NCBI GenBank assembly: GCA_038373885.1
Contig: JAWZYV010018255.1
Location: 992,001-1,056,000, forward strand
Length of the DNA: 64,000 nt
Source of the DNA: Cheiracanthium punctorium
Lineage: Eukaryota > Arthropoda > Arachnida > Araneae > Cheiracanthiidae
Reading direction: 5' to 3'
In this document: positions 10,681 through 21,011 of the stretch, piece after piece
Position numbering within the stretch: position 1 is the stretch's first letter
Layout of the letters: each line of letters begins with the position of its first letter
The notes under the pieces: model-generated
Told to the model about the DNA's origin: nothing
The model's database searches: none
What the model saw: only the letters and a program-made list of their open reading frames with translations
Made by a program: the position numbers and the translations under genes

Positions 10681-11173
10681 AGTACACATTAAAGGGAACG
10701 TACTGCGTGAAAATTATTTGCTATCTCCTCATAGAATTTGAGAAATTAAAGGTTAAAAATTAGTTAAAATCGAGCCAATTGTAACCCTTTAGCTAGTATT
10801 TGGTGACAGGGATAATTGGTCGAAAAGTTGAAACGCTCACGCGAGTACGTACTCGAAATATTTATAAATCAGTGTTTGCTATACCGTGTTATATTTCAAC
10901 GTACTGGGTTTTTAAGTAGCTTAATCTCGTTTTCTACTAGTTAAACTGAAGTCCTATAATCTTTTTATTTTAGTTCTGAAAGTCTCTGAAGAAAGTAATT
11001 TCTTTTTATTTCTATTAACACATTGCAAGCTGCAAATTCAGTTTACGCATAAGTGAGGCATTTATTTTAATTCTATTCTTTTTATCCACATGATGATACT
11101 ATGGAGCAAATATACTTAATGTTGTTTTTATGCTTTACGCGGAATTTTCTTCGAAAAATATGACATTGTCTCC

Positions 11174-12080
11174 ATGCACAGACGAAGAAAAAATCTGCAA
11201 AATCAATTCGTTGAAAGCTTGCAAAATTATCAGAAAGTAAATGCAACAGATTTGGTAGCAAATGAGCAATGCTTATTACTCGATACCCCTCAAGATCCTA
11301 TATTTTCTAGTTTAGAAAACGAAAGCATTGACTTCATGTCCAGTGAGGACATCATGCAAAATGAGCAATTTATTTCATGAAAAGATAAGGAGACTGCAGT
11401 AAAATACTGGTGGGATACAATAGGGGCAAAATCCCGCTGTTTACAGAGTGTTCAAAGTTATTTTAAATTTGTTACAAATAAAAGGCAGTTATATCTGTGG
11501 GAAAAGCAAATTCAGAAGAATGGCGATTATAAATATAAACTAAATCAAATTAAAAAATATACGTTTTAACACTTCTAACACGCAAGAAAATTACAGAAAA
11601 ATGTACAGGATTGTGATTTACAAACTTGGGCTTAAGAAAAGGCATTCGAATTAGGACTGAAATTCCGCGAATCTAAAGGATGGCAGTACAGATTTTTAAA
11701 AAAGAATAAGATTTTAAGCAGGAAAGTTACAAAATTTGTTTTGCTGAAAAACTCTCAGTCAAAGGGTATTAAAAAATTAACGCAGGCGTTCGTAAATAAT
11801 GTAAATGTCTTTATAAAGGATTCGTTGTTAAAAGACGATGAAATTTTTATGCTGTTCAGTCAGGTTTTAATTTAGAAATCCTTCTAGACGAACCCTGGAA
11901 CATAGAGGATCGAAGCAAGTGGAAAGTGAGATTCAATCACAAAATGCAGTGACACATTCCTACACTACAATGCCGATTTTAAGTTAAAACAATAGATTGT
12001 TATGGCCATTACATATTGAACATCCCGAAAAAAACTGGGAAATTCGGAAAATATTAAGTGCAGCAGTTTTCTGACATTGT
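11174..12080 (+). pseudogene. pogo/Tc5-like transposase remnant
   Basis: Conceptual translation in shifting plus-strand frames gives stretches resembling transposases with a CENP-B/Tc5-type helix-turn-helix, notably A-F-E-L-G-L-K-F-R-E-S-K-G-W followed by R-F-L-K-K-N and L-S-R-K-V-T-K-F-V at about 11640-11740. The first 68-residue stretch (11174-11380) ends at a TGA and further stops and frameshifts interrupt the remainder, so it cannot be active. In family terms this DNA-binding part would bind the transposon ends and a DDE catalytic part would follow; the catalytic acids are not recognisable here. Inverted copies of SINE-body sequence flank it (10600-10670 and 12630-12690). Assignment to pogo rather than another Tc1/mariner branch is tentative. 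Confidence 0.5.
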
Positions 12081-12089
12081 GTTAATGAA

Positions 12090-13120
12090 ACAACTTAATA
12101 ATATATTTCTTTCAGGGTCAAATCAAAGGGGTGGGGGAGGGAATTATAGGGTGAACCCCTCCCCTCCAAAAAAATTACCTTACAATTTTTTAAAATTATT
12201 TTTTTAATACCATTGTTTATTTCAATTCTTATTTCGATAAAAAGCTAAGCTTCTTCAAAAAAGCTACGTTTAACCTCCTATGCATGCATAGATTTTATGT
12301 TTAAAAAATATTTTTTGGCCAATTTCCTCCACCCCCCTCTCCAAAACGGAACCAGTTACCGGCCTGATTTTTTTCCCACCATATGTTCTGCGGGATATCC
12401 AGTGAATCTTTGCTGTAGATGAATCCTGACCTGTGCTTACTTAAAATGCTTATTAAATAAGCATCTTTTTGTAAAAGCATTTATAAAAGAAAATAGAAAG
12501 CGCCAAGTAGCGATAGAGGCTCTATTCTGTCGGCTCATACTCATTTTTTATTAATTAATTTTAGCTTTAATTTAGGAGATAGCAACTAATTTTTACATAT
12601 TAGGTTTCTTTAAGTGTGTACTTATGACTGGATTAAATTCGTTACGTTTGGTGAGTGAGCTTCGGGGAGGTTTCCTTGTTTGTGTTGCCCTTCTGACGAG
12701 GATATATAAGCGGGTTTGAACCAACCACACAAATCCGATATACTTGTTCACAACAACTACGTACCGCAATTGCTCTTGGTTTTGGGGGAAATGAAGAATA
12801 GCAACTTCATGTAACAAGTTAAGTACTACTCATAAACTGTTTCTCATAAGTTATTTCCTTATTATAGTGTTTGTTTATATTCATTGCACTTGCTAATTGG
12901 TCCTAGAACTGTAGTTAGCATTTCTTATTATATAGTTATCGATATGTTAAATATTTTGGAATGAGTGTTTTTGTTCGCAATCATTTTGTTTGCAGTGCTC
13001 CAGTAAGTGAAAGAATATCGCTTAACTTAAACATCGTGGTACTGTGATAAATATATTGTTTTTTTTCAGTGTTTGTACTTGAATAGTCGTCTAACACCGA
13101 ACAATTTATGATGTTTTTAG
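12090..13120. other. repeat-rich intergenic DNA
   Basis: It holds a G-rich segment near 12120-12360, a SINE-body fragment on the minus strand at 12630-12690, and the motif ACACAAATCCGATATA near 12730, which recurs inverted near 14978. No gene is seen. Confidence 0.4.
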
Positions 13121-13132
13121 TGTGCATGTGTG

Positions 13133-13270
13133 CAGGCGCGTAGCCAGGAAAATTTTTCGGGGGGGGGGGATGAAGTGATATGTTTATAAATAGACGGAAT
13201 TTCATCACTAATCCGAAAATTTCGGGGGGGGGATATCCCGATATCTCCCCCCCCCCTGTCTACGCCCCTG
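13133..13270. mobile_element. hAT-like MITE with perfect 8-bp target duplication
   Basis: Ends CAGGCGCGTAGCC and GTCTACGCCCCTG are inverted. CATGTGTG occurs on both sides (13125-13132 and 13271-13278), a perfect 8-bp duplication. The interior is poly-G and poly-C rich. It is related to the 7867-7977 and 51922-52090 elements. Confidence 0.85.
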
Positions 13271-13289
13271 CATGTGTGCTCTGGGGGAT

Positions 13290-14180
13290 TTCACATCAAA
13301 TATAATATATGCACTTTCCAGACTTATAAATTTCTATCTTCTATACTTACAATAAGAACTCCGATTTTCTAGGAGTATCTTAAAGTTTCCTAACGCGTAA
13401 GTGCCGTCAATAATTTAAATCAATGGATATATCTCAATATAGTTTATGAGGTAAACCAATTTAAAGAAATGATATATTTCACCTTTTAACGTATAAAAGA
13501 ACAGAAGAATTGTATCTACAAATTATTTAAAATTTCCTTATAATATTTGTTATGTAGTTTTAAATTTGTACGCACTTTGCAATTCTTTTTGCATATTGCA
13601 TACTATTATTTCTTAATCCTAGTAAAAATGAATCAAAGAAGCATAGTTATACACTTTTTTTTCAAAGTTAATGAAACACTTTTAACTACAACTTTGTAAG
13701 CATATAAATAAATCAAACCACATAGCAATATTTTAAAAAGTGTGAAATTTATATGTATATAGCATATAACTGTTTTTTTTTGTTTTATTAATACACAACT
13801 GGTAATTAAAATAGGAACACCAAGAAGGTGACATGCTACACACAGTGCAGCAATTTTAATGTCGAGCTGTATATCTTATCAAAGTAATATTTCTAGCTTC
13901 ATAACATTGTGATTTTCTTTTTTCTACAAATTATGTCATTATCAAAAACAATAATCATTTTCTTCAGTTTTAAAAGTAATTTTTCATTTGTATGAGATAA
14001 ACAGCTAGATTTTGATTTGAAGTAATTTTACAGTGGGAATTTTCTAGTTTTTTGTATATTCAGGGGCGACTTGAAATTTAGGGATTTGGGAAATTTTGTC
14101 TGGAAAAGTCAGGGAATTCTGCAAAAAATCTCTTCTAAATCAGGGAGATTTAAAACTCTTTACAATGGTTATCGTCATTT
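13290..14180. other. AT-rich intergenic DNA
   Basis: No recognised feature on either strand. Confidence 0.5.
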
Positions 14181-14191
14181 GATGCAGAATA

Positions 14192-14355
14192 CCGTGTTTA
14201 CTCGCGTGATAGTCGCACCCCCGTTTTGAAGCAGAAAAAATAGCTCTTTAGAGTTACAATATTATATAGTAGATTTTACCCGCATAATAGTCGCACCTGG
14301 ACTTTCAACATGAAAAATTGGCAAAAAAGTGAGACTATTACGTGAGTAAACATGG
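14192..14355. mobile_element. TA-flanked MITE
   Basis: Ends CCGTGTTTACTCGCGTGATA and the reverse complement CCATGTTTACTCACGTAATA match, with TA on each side. TAGTCGCACC recurs inside. The TA duplication suggests a Tc1/mariner or pogo-mobilised element. Confidence 0.65.
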
Positions 14356-14499
14356 TAGTTTTGGCTTCTGGTGATCGGAACAGCTTTAGTATTGGTCATT
14401 ATTGGCAGTCTTTGTCATAACTTTGTGAAATTTTCAATGGCATTAATATTTTATTTAAATATTATGTATTCATTTTTTAAATTCTTAAACAGGGATGTA

Positions 14500-14860
14500 T
14501 AGATTTTTTTATAATTCTTATTCACTATATTTTAAGTTAACATTTACTCTGTGAGGGGGGTTCCACCCCCTCAAAACCCGTTTCTTTCTTTTAAATAAAT
14601 ACAATTTCAGTTTACTAACAACCATAGTCAAATAAAAGAAAAAGCTATCAGCGCACATAATCCAAAACTATCTGCAAACTCATATGACGTATTTAACGAG
14701 GAGAGGGGAGAGGGGGGGGGTCCTGGGAGTTCGTACACTCCCCCCCCCCTCCCTGAAATTCTGATTTTTGTCACTATAATGATAGTCTTTTTGTGAAAAA
14801 TTCTGCCTTTTTTACGGTTTGGACTCCCCTCCCCCTCTCCCAAAATGTTTCCTGAATACG
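14500..14860. repeat. cluster of poly-G/poly-C MITE ends
   Basis: GGGGGG and CCCCCC tracts at 14554-14575, 14710-14720, 14740-14750 and 14825-14840 resemble the interiors of the CAGTGGCGTAGC family. Terminal repeats are too decayed to delimit. Confidence 0.4.
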
Positions 14861-15029
14861 TGCCTGCTCGTGATAACTGAATACATATTGCGTATATGAA
14901 CTGTGTATATGCATTCAAAGCATACATCTGTGCAACCCGCTTGCGCTATAGTGACTAGCTGCTGCTGTTGTGAACATGTATATCGGATTTGTGTGCTTGG
15001 CTCGAAGTCCACTTGTAAATCCTCGTCCG

Positions 15030-15235
15030 AATGACAAAACAAGGAAGTTACCCTCTGTGGGGTCTTTGTAAGGGGTCCTAACCCGTATTTACCCTAAGTT
15101 TCGGAGAAAACCACAAAAAACACCGAACGGTTAGGTCGACGGATGTGCGATGGAACCCGAACCCGGGACCTTCACACTTCGGCCGTCTACCATTTTCAGT
15201 GATATAACCACTGTGCCATGGTGAGGCTTTGTGCA
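15030..15235 (-). repeat. tRNA-derived SINE, minus-strand copy
   Basis: Read on the minus strand it starts GCCTCACCATGGCACAGTGG (A box-like), contains GGTTCGGGTTCC (B box-like) and continues into the same body as 10385-10680. It cannot serve as a functional tRNA because the tRNA-like part lacks a complete cloverleaf. Confidence 0.7.
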
Positions 15236-15769
15236 AGATAAATTGTTTATTTATTTTAATGCATAAATTTTAAAACCATTTCATATCAGTGCCTAGTTAT
15301 AAAAGTATTTTTTTTAATATTTTGCTTATTATACAGTCTGATCATCAACGTTTTAAATTTCAAAATCTCGAATCATAAGTGTAGTCAGTGGCCAATATCC
15401 TGAATCAAGAACACTAAACATAAATAGAAATGTTTTATTGAATACTTTTCGAAGTTGAAATATGTAAGAAAGTAATTAAAAATTAGCGCAGATCTGATCG
15501 CTCTGTAAGCAGTTCTTTATAAAAGTTTTACATTTAAAAAGAGAGGAATGCTTAAAAATTTGAGCTTTCCCCTTTTAAAAAGTTGAAAATTTGATTCTTT
15601 TTTCTTATTCATTATTTTTTCAAAAAGATTTGACGAAAATTAAGCATATTGTTAAATGTAGTAAAAATATTTTATCATGTAAATTTATTTCGAATGTTCA
15701 ATAGCAATGATGCATAGTCTTCTATTTTAAAACAAGATGGTAATTTTGACATTTTAATTTGGAAAGGCA

Positions 15770-16195
15770 GGCCCATGGTCAGGATTTTTATTCGGGGAGG
15801 CTCAAATATTCAAATACCATAACTTAAACATAGGTATCATGGGGTCCTATGAAAGGTGCAAGAAAGAGCCCCCCACCCTCCGACATAGGCGCGGCATAGT
15901 GATCATTTTTAAAATACACTGGAACTTTTTGTATTTTAGTACTGAAGTGCCTGAAATACTGAAATAAGCCTTCTCTAGAATAAGGGTCTTCCCTAGAATA
16001 TAAGCCTTCCGTAGAATACTGGCTGGATTGTGGTAATGGGGCCCCTTGGGTGCCCCTCTCTTGTAGAGGACGCGGGGCTGCAGAGCCTGTTTCCCTAAAT
16101 CCGCCCCTGTATATAAACATACATATTTGAACTTTCGGGGGGGGGTTGTAGCTCCTCAAGCCTCCCCTTCCCTGGCTACGTGCTTGTCGAGGGGA
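15770..16195. mobile_element. degenerate GGGGCG/CCCC-type MITE remnants
   Basis: CCGCCCCTG near 16102 and CCTGGCTACGTGC near 16171 look like right ends of CAGNGGCG elements. A short tandem of TCTAGAATA-like units lies at 15970-16020. At least two decayed copies seem to overlap. Confidence 0.35.
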
Positions 16196-16335
16196 ATTAC
16201 AACAAGTGCTGCTGAAAAGTAAAATTATTATGCTCCTAGCTTGTGCTAACAAATTTCAGTTTATAGATGAGTCAAAAGTAAAATGTGATTTTTTAAATGT
16301 GTTTAATTCACTGAAGTAAATTATTTTGTTTCTAG

Positions 16336-16465
16336 GTGTTTGCTTGGAATAAATCCTAACAGAGGATGCAAGAAGAATCCTGACGTGAAAAAACGTGAGG
16401 CCGTTAATATGAAAATTCTCAATTTACTTAATAAAATGTCGGCATATGAGCTATTTGACCACTAA
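16336..16465 (+). other. possible orphan terminal exon, 43 codons
   Basis: A pyrimidine tract and AG at 16334-16335 precede an open frame starting at 16337 that encodes C-L-L-G-I-N-P-N-R-G and a Lys-rich stretch and ends L-F-D-H at a TAA. AATAAA follows at about 16523. The composition looks protein-like, but I recognise no family and no upstream exon, so this could be the end of a transposase or chance. Confidence 0.2.
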
Positions 16466-16740
16466 TTATATATTAAGAAATACCCATGAATACTGGAGAG
16501 CAAATCTATAAAATTATAAACAATAAACTTTGTAAATATTCCTTTGTTTGTACTTTGTAAATACTTTATAAATACTGTATTTTTTTTCTTAAAATAAATC
16601 TAATTTTTCAGAATTTTTCTTGGCGTATTTCTTTGATTATTAATGGATATTACAAAAATCTAAGCATAGATATATCATGCAAGAGTAATTTTAAACTCCT
16701 AAAAACTATTTCTGAAAAATAAGATGCATATATGTATATA

Positions 16741-16930
16741 CATTAAAACCTCTACTAACGGTCACCTCCGAAGACTGGTCATCTCTTAAAACAGACACTG
16801 TTAGAAGTTTACAGAATTGAATTGAGACTATTGAATTAACATTATTGTGAACCTCCAAAGAACGGTTGTCTCATAAAATGGTCATTATTTTATGGGACCA
16901 AACGTAGCTGTTTTTCAGAGGTTTCACTCT
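16741..16930. mobile_element. pogo/Tigger-like MITE
   Basis: The ends CATTAAAACCTCT and, inverted, AGAGTGAAACCTCTG resemble Tigger-type termini, and TA precedes the left end. The interior has paired GGTCA and CTCCGAAG/CTCCAAAG motifs in inverted order and no coding frame. Confidence 0.55.
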
Positions 16931-16939
16931 ATATATGTA

Positions 16940-17740
16940 GTATTTACTTGAACGACGCCATCACTACATTAATCAATAGTTTAGAAGCAAACATATATAT
17001 TATTTTAACTACAATGACGCGCTACAATCACCTAAAAAATAAACCTTACAGTAAATACTTCAACTAACTTCATTTACTACAAATACCCCAACCATTTATT
17101 TAGGGACAATTGACATGACAAACTGATACGCTTCCCTCCCCATGAACATAGAAATTGATGGATACTTGATGGATAATATCAAGAAATAATTTTGAAAGCA
17201 TTAAAAAATAAACTTTAAATTTTATGCTTGGAACATCTACACTCCCACCCCTGATCCATTGATTTGTGTATACATTTTCGTGCTTTGAAATGCATTGATT
17301 CATTTGAAATCAGCTTCTTTGATTACTGTTTTACTTGATTGATAGCAATCGTTCTTATAAATCTTTCTTTTTTCAACACTAATATTTTATTTTGTATAGT
17401 TACTTAATTTTAAAGTATGCCCTTGGATGGAATTGATTGAAAATAATTAATGTCACCTATGATTTCAAAACATACTCAAGAATTTATTTTCATTAACATT
17501 TCGTAGCAGAATTTTTTTACCTCTTAACAGGGCCAAGGTCGTCGAAAAGAAGCTAGTATATGATAAAATTACTGAATTTTTTAAGTAATTGTAAGCAAGT
17601 AAAATTTTAAAGTAATTTTAAGTAAGGTATTGAATTATTAAAAACAAAAGAAAGTTGTTATAAATACAAAATATATTTCATAAATAAACTGGTTTTTTCT
17701 GTAAATTCCTTAAATCAAGCTGTAAAAAAATGGTTAAAGT
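16940..17740. other. AT-rich intergenic DNA
   Basis: Nothing recognised; long A/T runs only. Confidence 0.5.
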
Positions 17741-17743
17741 CTG

Positions 17744-18255
17744 CTACATTGACAGAAATATACCGTCGACAAAACACGGGGAATCTGGAAAAATTACAGA
17801 TTTCTGTAAATTAGATGGAGTATCTAAAAAAAAAAAAAAAAATAAAAAAACATTGCTATAAAATAAACGGAGAATCTGTAAAAATTTAAAAAATACAGAA
17901 GAAATCAGTAAAACGCATAGAAGATTTCTGTAAAAGAAACAGAGACTCTGTAAAAAATTACGGAAGACTTCTGTAAAACACACAAAATATTTCTGTAAAA
18001 TTGATGAAGAATCTGTAAAAAATTACAGAGGACTTCTGTAAAACACACAGAGATTTCTGTAAGATTGATGGAGAATCTGTAAAAAATTACGGAAGACTTC
18101 TGTAAAACATACAGAAGATTTATGTAAAACACATACAGACGTTTTCTGTAAAATAAACAGAGAATCTGTAAAAAATTACGGAAGACTTCTGTAAAACATA
18201 CAGAAGATTTCTGTAAAATAAACGGAGAATCTGTAAAAAACTACAGAATATACGT
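17744..18255. repeat. CTGTAAAA satellite, about 64-bp higher-order unit
   Basis: The unit beginning GAATCTGTAAAAAATTACGG recurs at about 17944, 18009, 18073, 18162 and 18226, spacings 65, 64, 89 and 64. Each unit is made of about 21-base subunits that read TTCTGTAAAA, so it is a nested tandem array. One unit carries an extra 25-base subunit. Phe/Leu-rich frames on the minus strand are by-products of the repeat. Confidence 0.85.
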
Positions 18256-18269
18256 ACATATATCTCTTT

Positions 18270-18612
18270 AAAATAGCATAAATGAACTCAGAAGTCCTCA
18301 AAACGTGTAAATACAGCAAAATCTCAAAGTCAATTTTTTTCATGATTACAATGCTGTCCTTACAGGTTATTTCGTTACATGGTCGGAAAGTAATAAAAGC
18401 AGTAACAGGCGTTTATCAATAACATCAAACAGTTCGAATTATTTCTGAGTGCCTGTAAAAGTTCTGTGCACTCTTGTAAAAGAAGAATAATTTTTACTTT
18501 CCGAACATGTATCATGTAAGGAAGTATTGTAATCATGAAAAAATTCGACTTTGAGATTCTGAGGTATTTACACGTTTCGAGGACTTGTAAATTCATTTAT
18601 GCTATTTTTACG
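18270..18612. repeat. inverted repeat with about 95-bp arms
   Basis: Arms of roughly 18270-18366 and 18513-18612 are inverted copies (shared AAATAGCATAAATGAA, AACGTGTAAATAC, TTTTTTCATGATTACAAT). The right arm also matches 8080-8135. It joins the satellite to the tandem array downstream and may be the end of a larger composite element. Confidence 0.65.
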
Positions 18613-19760
18613 AGATGTATGCATGTATGTGTGTGTGTGTGTATTTGAGTGAACACGATAACTCCTAAACGGTGTATTCAATTCAGCTCAATTCCGATAT
18701 ATATATTATAGACTACCATCTCACGTCCGGTATTGAGCTTGGTGTTTATAGGACTTATAGATTATATACAGGGTTGAAAAAAATAAATGTTTTATATTGT
18801 ATCCTGTGGAAGGAAATTCTTAAAAGTGTGATAGCGTCTAAACGGTGCATTCCATTGAGCGCAAAATGGGTATATATATTTTTAATCACGTTCACGTGGC
18901 CTGTTTATATTTTGGTGTGTGTAGTGTAGAGCTCATAATTTGTTCACAGGGTTGCAAAAAATAATTCTTATACATTTCGGTTAATGGGAGCAAATCATTT
19001 AAAGTTCGCTGGTTTCTAAACTGTGCATTCGAATATGTGCAAAATGGGAATGTAAATTATATGCCACCATCCCTGTATAGATTGGGGCAGTGGTTAAGGT
19101 GTTGCACTCGTAACCCGTTAATGGATCGATTCCGAATTACCACTAGATTTCCGAATTACCACTAGACTAAGACTACCGTGTATATGCGTTAAATCCTTGG
19201 TTTCAAAAGTCCTGTTGGCGGTCGCTAGCAGTTTCCGACAAGTTCCAAAATTCGGAAGTCCTCACCTTCTGATGAGGATCCGAATTGTGGCAGGAAACTG
19301 CCGGAAGGCACTTAGCTCTAAACCACACATACTGTGACGTGAGCTGTCCTCTTTTGGCAAAGAAACCTAAATAGATTTTGGTGTGTGTAGGGCTTATAAT
19401 TTTTGTACAGAGCTACAAAAGGTATTACTGCCCATAGACACACATTCTTGTAAGGTAGATTCAACTGAGACAAAGGTATTACTGCCCATAGACACACATT
19501 CTTGTAAGGTAGTATATTCAACTGAGCTCAAATTATGTATGCATCACGTTAGTCACTTTCTTACATACTGTATGCATTTTGGTGTGTGTAGGGCTTACAG
19601 TTTTTTGCAGGGCTACAAAAATGTATTCTTATACATTGCAGTCTATACCCTCAAATTATCTGAAGTGCACTAGCGTGTGACCACTACATCATATTGAGTT
19701 GAATAAAATTTTTTTAAACTCTTGGTAAATATCAAGTGTTCGGAAAGTCGAATGGAGTCA
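18613..19760 (+). repeat. diverged tandem array (about 230-bp unit)
   Basis: Blocks CTAAACGGTG, TTCA(A)TTGAGCTCAA, TTTTGGTGTGTGTAG, GGGCTTATAA and TTCTTATACATT recur four or five times. A SINE interrupts it at about 19075-19325. A 40-base segment starting AAAGGTATTACTGCCC is exactly duplicated at about 19418 and 19473. The array is inverted relative to 9061-9660. Confidence 0.6.
19075..19325 (+). repeat. tRNA-derived SINE
   Basis: GGGGCAGTGGTTAAGGTG is A box-like and GGATCGATTCCG is B box-like, about 35 bases apart. A non-tRNA body with an inverted pair (GGCGGTCGCTAGCAGTTTCC and GGCAGGAAACTGCC) follows. It sits within the tandem array. Confidence 0.55.
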
Positions 19761-19868
19761 CTTCAAAATTTTATGTGATGCTTGAGTAAGTGTGACAAGT
19801 GACAGTTAAAGTCAATAAAACGGTGGGTTGTTCTGATATCTGTAGCTAAAATAATATTGATGCTGCAA

Positions 19869-20192
19869 CAGCGTTTCTCAACCTGTGGGGCGCGACCCCC
19901 AAGGGGAGCGCAGAGCGTTTATAGGGGGTGCACGAGAAAAACCAAAGAGCAAGTAGTGATGCATGTTTTTAAAAAATCATCTTATTTATTCTCATTTTTA
20001 CTCAAAAGTACATCCATTTTCGCTTAAAATGTCCATTCAAACTTTACTGATAACATTATTTTCTAGAAAATTCGACTAAATGTTCATTGCTAAAGATTAA
20101 AAACCGAATCTATTCTGAAAAATGTGAGGGGGGCGGCACCCTAAGTTAGCCTTTGTTGGGAGGATGCGACGTTAAAAGGTTGAGAACCGCTG
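19869..20192. mobile_element. hAT-like MITE, copy 1
   Basis: Ends CAGCGTTTCTCAACC and, inverted, CAGCGGTTCTCAACC match the CAGNGNTTCTCAA style of hAT elements. Flanking TGCTGCAA and TGCTACAA form an 8-bp duplication with one mismatch. It is non-coding. Confidence 0.85.
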
Positions 20193-20207
20193 TGCTACAA
20201 CATAACA

Positions 20208-20528
20208 CAGCGATTCTCAGCCTTTTAACACTGTGACTCCCAAAAAGAGATAGATTACGATGGCGCCTCTCCCCCAGCATATACACTTTTTTATTCTTCA
20301 ACAACGAACATTTAGTCTTTTTTTTTTCAGTAAAATAATGCTATCGGTAAAGTTTCAATAAGCATTTTAAGCAAAAATATATTTATTTTCCAGTAAAAAT
20401 AAGAATAAATGAGACGATTTTTTAAAACATGTAATTATATTACTTTGTCTGTTTTTCTCTAGCTCTATCCTTCAAATGCTCTTTGCGCTCCCCAAAGGGG
20501 TCATCCCCCACTGACTGGGAAACTCTTA
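20208..20528. mobile_element. hAT-like MITE, copy 2, opposite orientation
   Basis: It starts CAGCGATTCTCAGCC only 15 bases after copy 1 and is its diverged inverted copy throughout; the far end reads CTGGGAAACTCTT. No clear target duplication remains. Confidence 0.75.
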
Positions 20529-20574
20529 AAAAACGAACGCCTACTTTTCACCACAGAAAATAACACTCATGTAA

Positions 20575-21011
20575 GTGTTTAAACGCACAATCACTTTTAT
20601 AAAGTGTTCATAGGTTAGTGGAATTTTCGACAAAGGTTTGAGAAAAACAGAATTTTTTTTTAAGTAATACATGCATATATGGTAATTATCTCAATATGGC
20701 AAAAATGAATTTTTTTAAGTCTCGTGTTCTGACGAGGTTTTCCTCATTACTTGAAATGATAATTACGTTTTTAATAATCCCACGTAGCGTATACCGAGTA
20801 CGATTAAAGTATGAAGGACATCCCAAACTGCATCTAGGAATTCTTTAGGCGTGTAACGTACCAGACGATGTCATTGCTCCTATTTCCTGCATACTTAAAA
20901 CTTGAAGGACGATACAGTTTTAGACAAGTTTCCGACTAACCATAGGAATACTATAAAAGCGAAGTAACTGATTCCGATACATTCAGTTCAGAGTACAAAC
21001 CACTCCAAACA
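20575..21011 (+). promoter_or_regulatory. upstream region of RR cuticle gene 2
   Basis: It is homologous to 690-1130 and lies immediately after the hAT-like pair, which marks the left edge of the duplicated block. TATAAAA at 20952-20958 and a TCAGT initiator at 20983-20987 give a 31-base spacing typical of TATA promoters. Confidence 0.7.
20952..20958 (+). promoter_or_regulatory. TATA box of gene 2
   Basis: TATAAAA is followed by the arthropod initiator TCAGT 31 bases later; the 5' UTR would be about 27 bases. Confidence 0.8.

Noticed and set aside
15824..16252. 142-codon minus-strand frame
   Set aside because: It runs through poly-G/poly-C MITE remnants, and the apparent Pro/Gly-rich protein reflects that repeat.
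17744..18132. Phe/Leu-rich minus-strand frames
   Set aside because: They are translations of the CTGTAAAA tandem repeat.
17744..18255. CRISPR array
   Set aside because: The units are contiguous and diverged, without unique spacers, and the DNA is eukaryotic.
19075..19160. Functional tRNA gene
   Set aside because: A and B boxes are recognisable but acceptor and anticodon stems do not form. The same holds for 1508-1594, 36728-36800 and 45640-45711, so SINE origin fits better.
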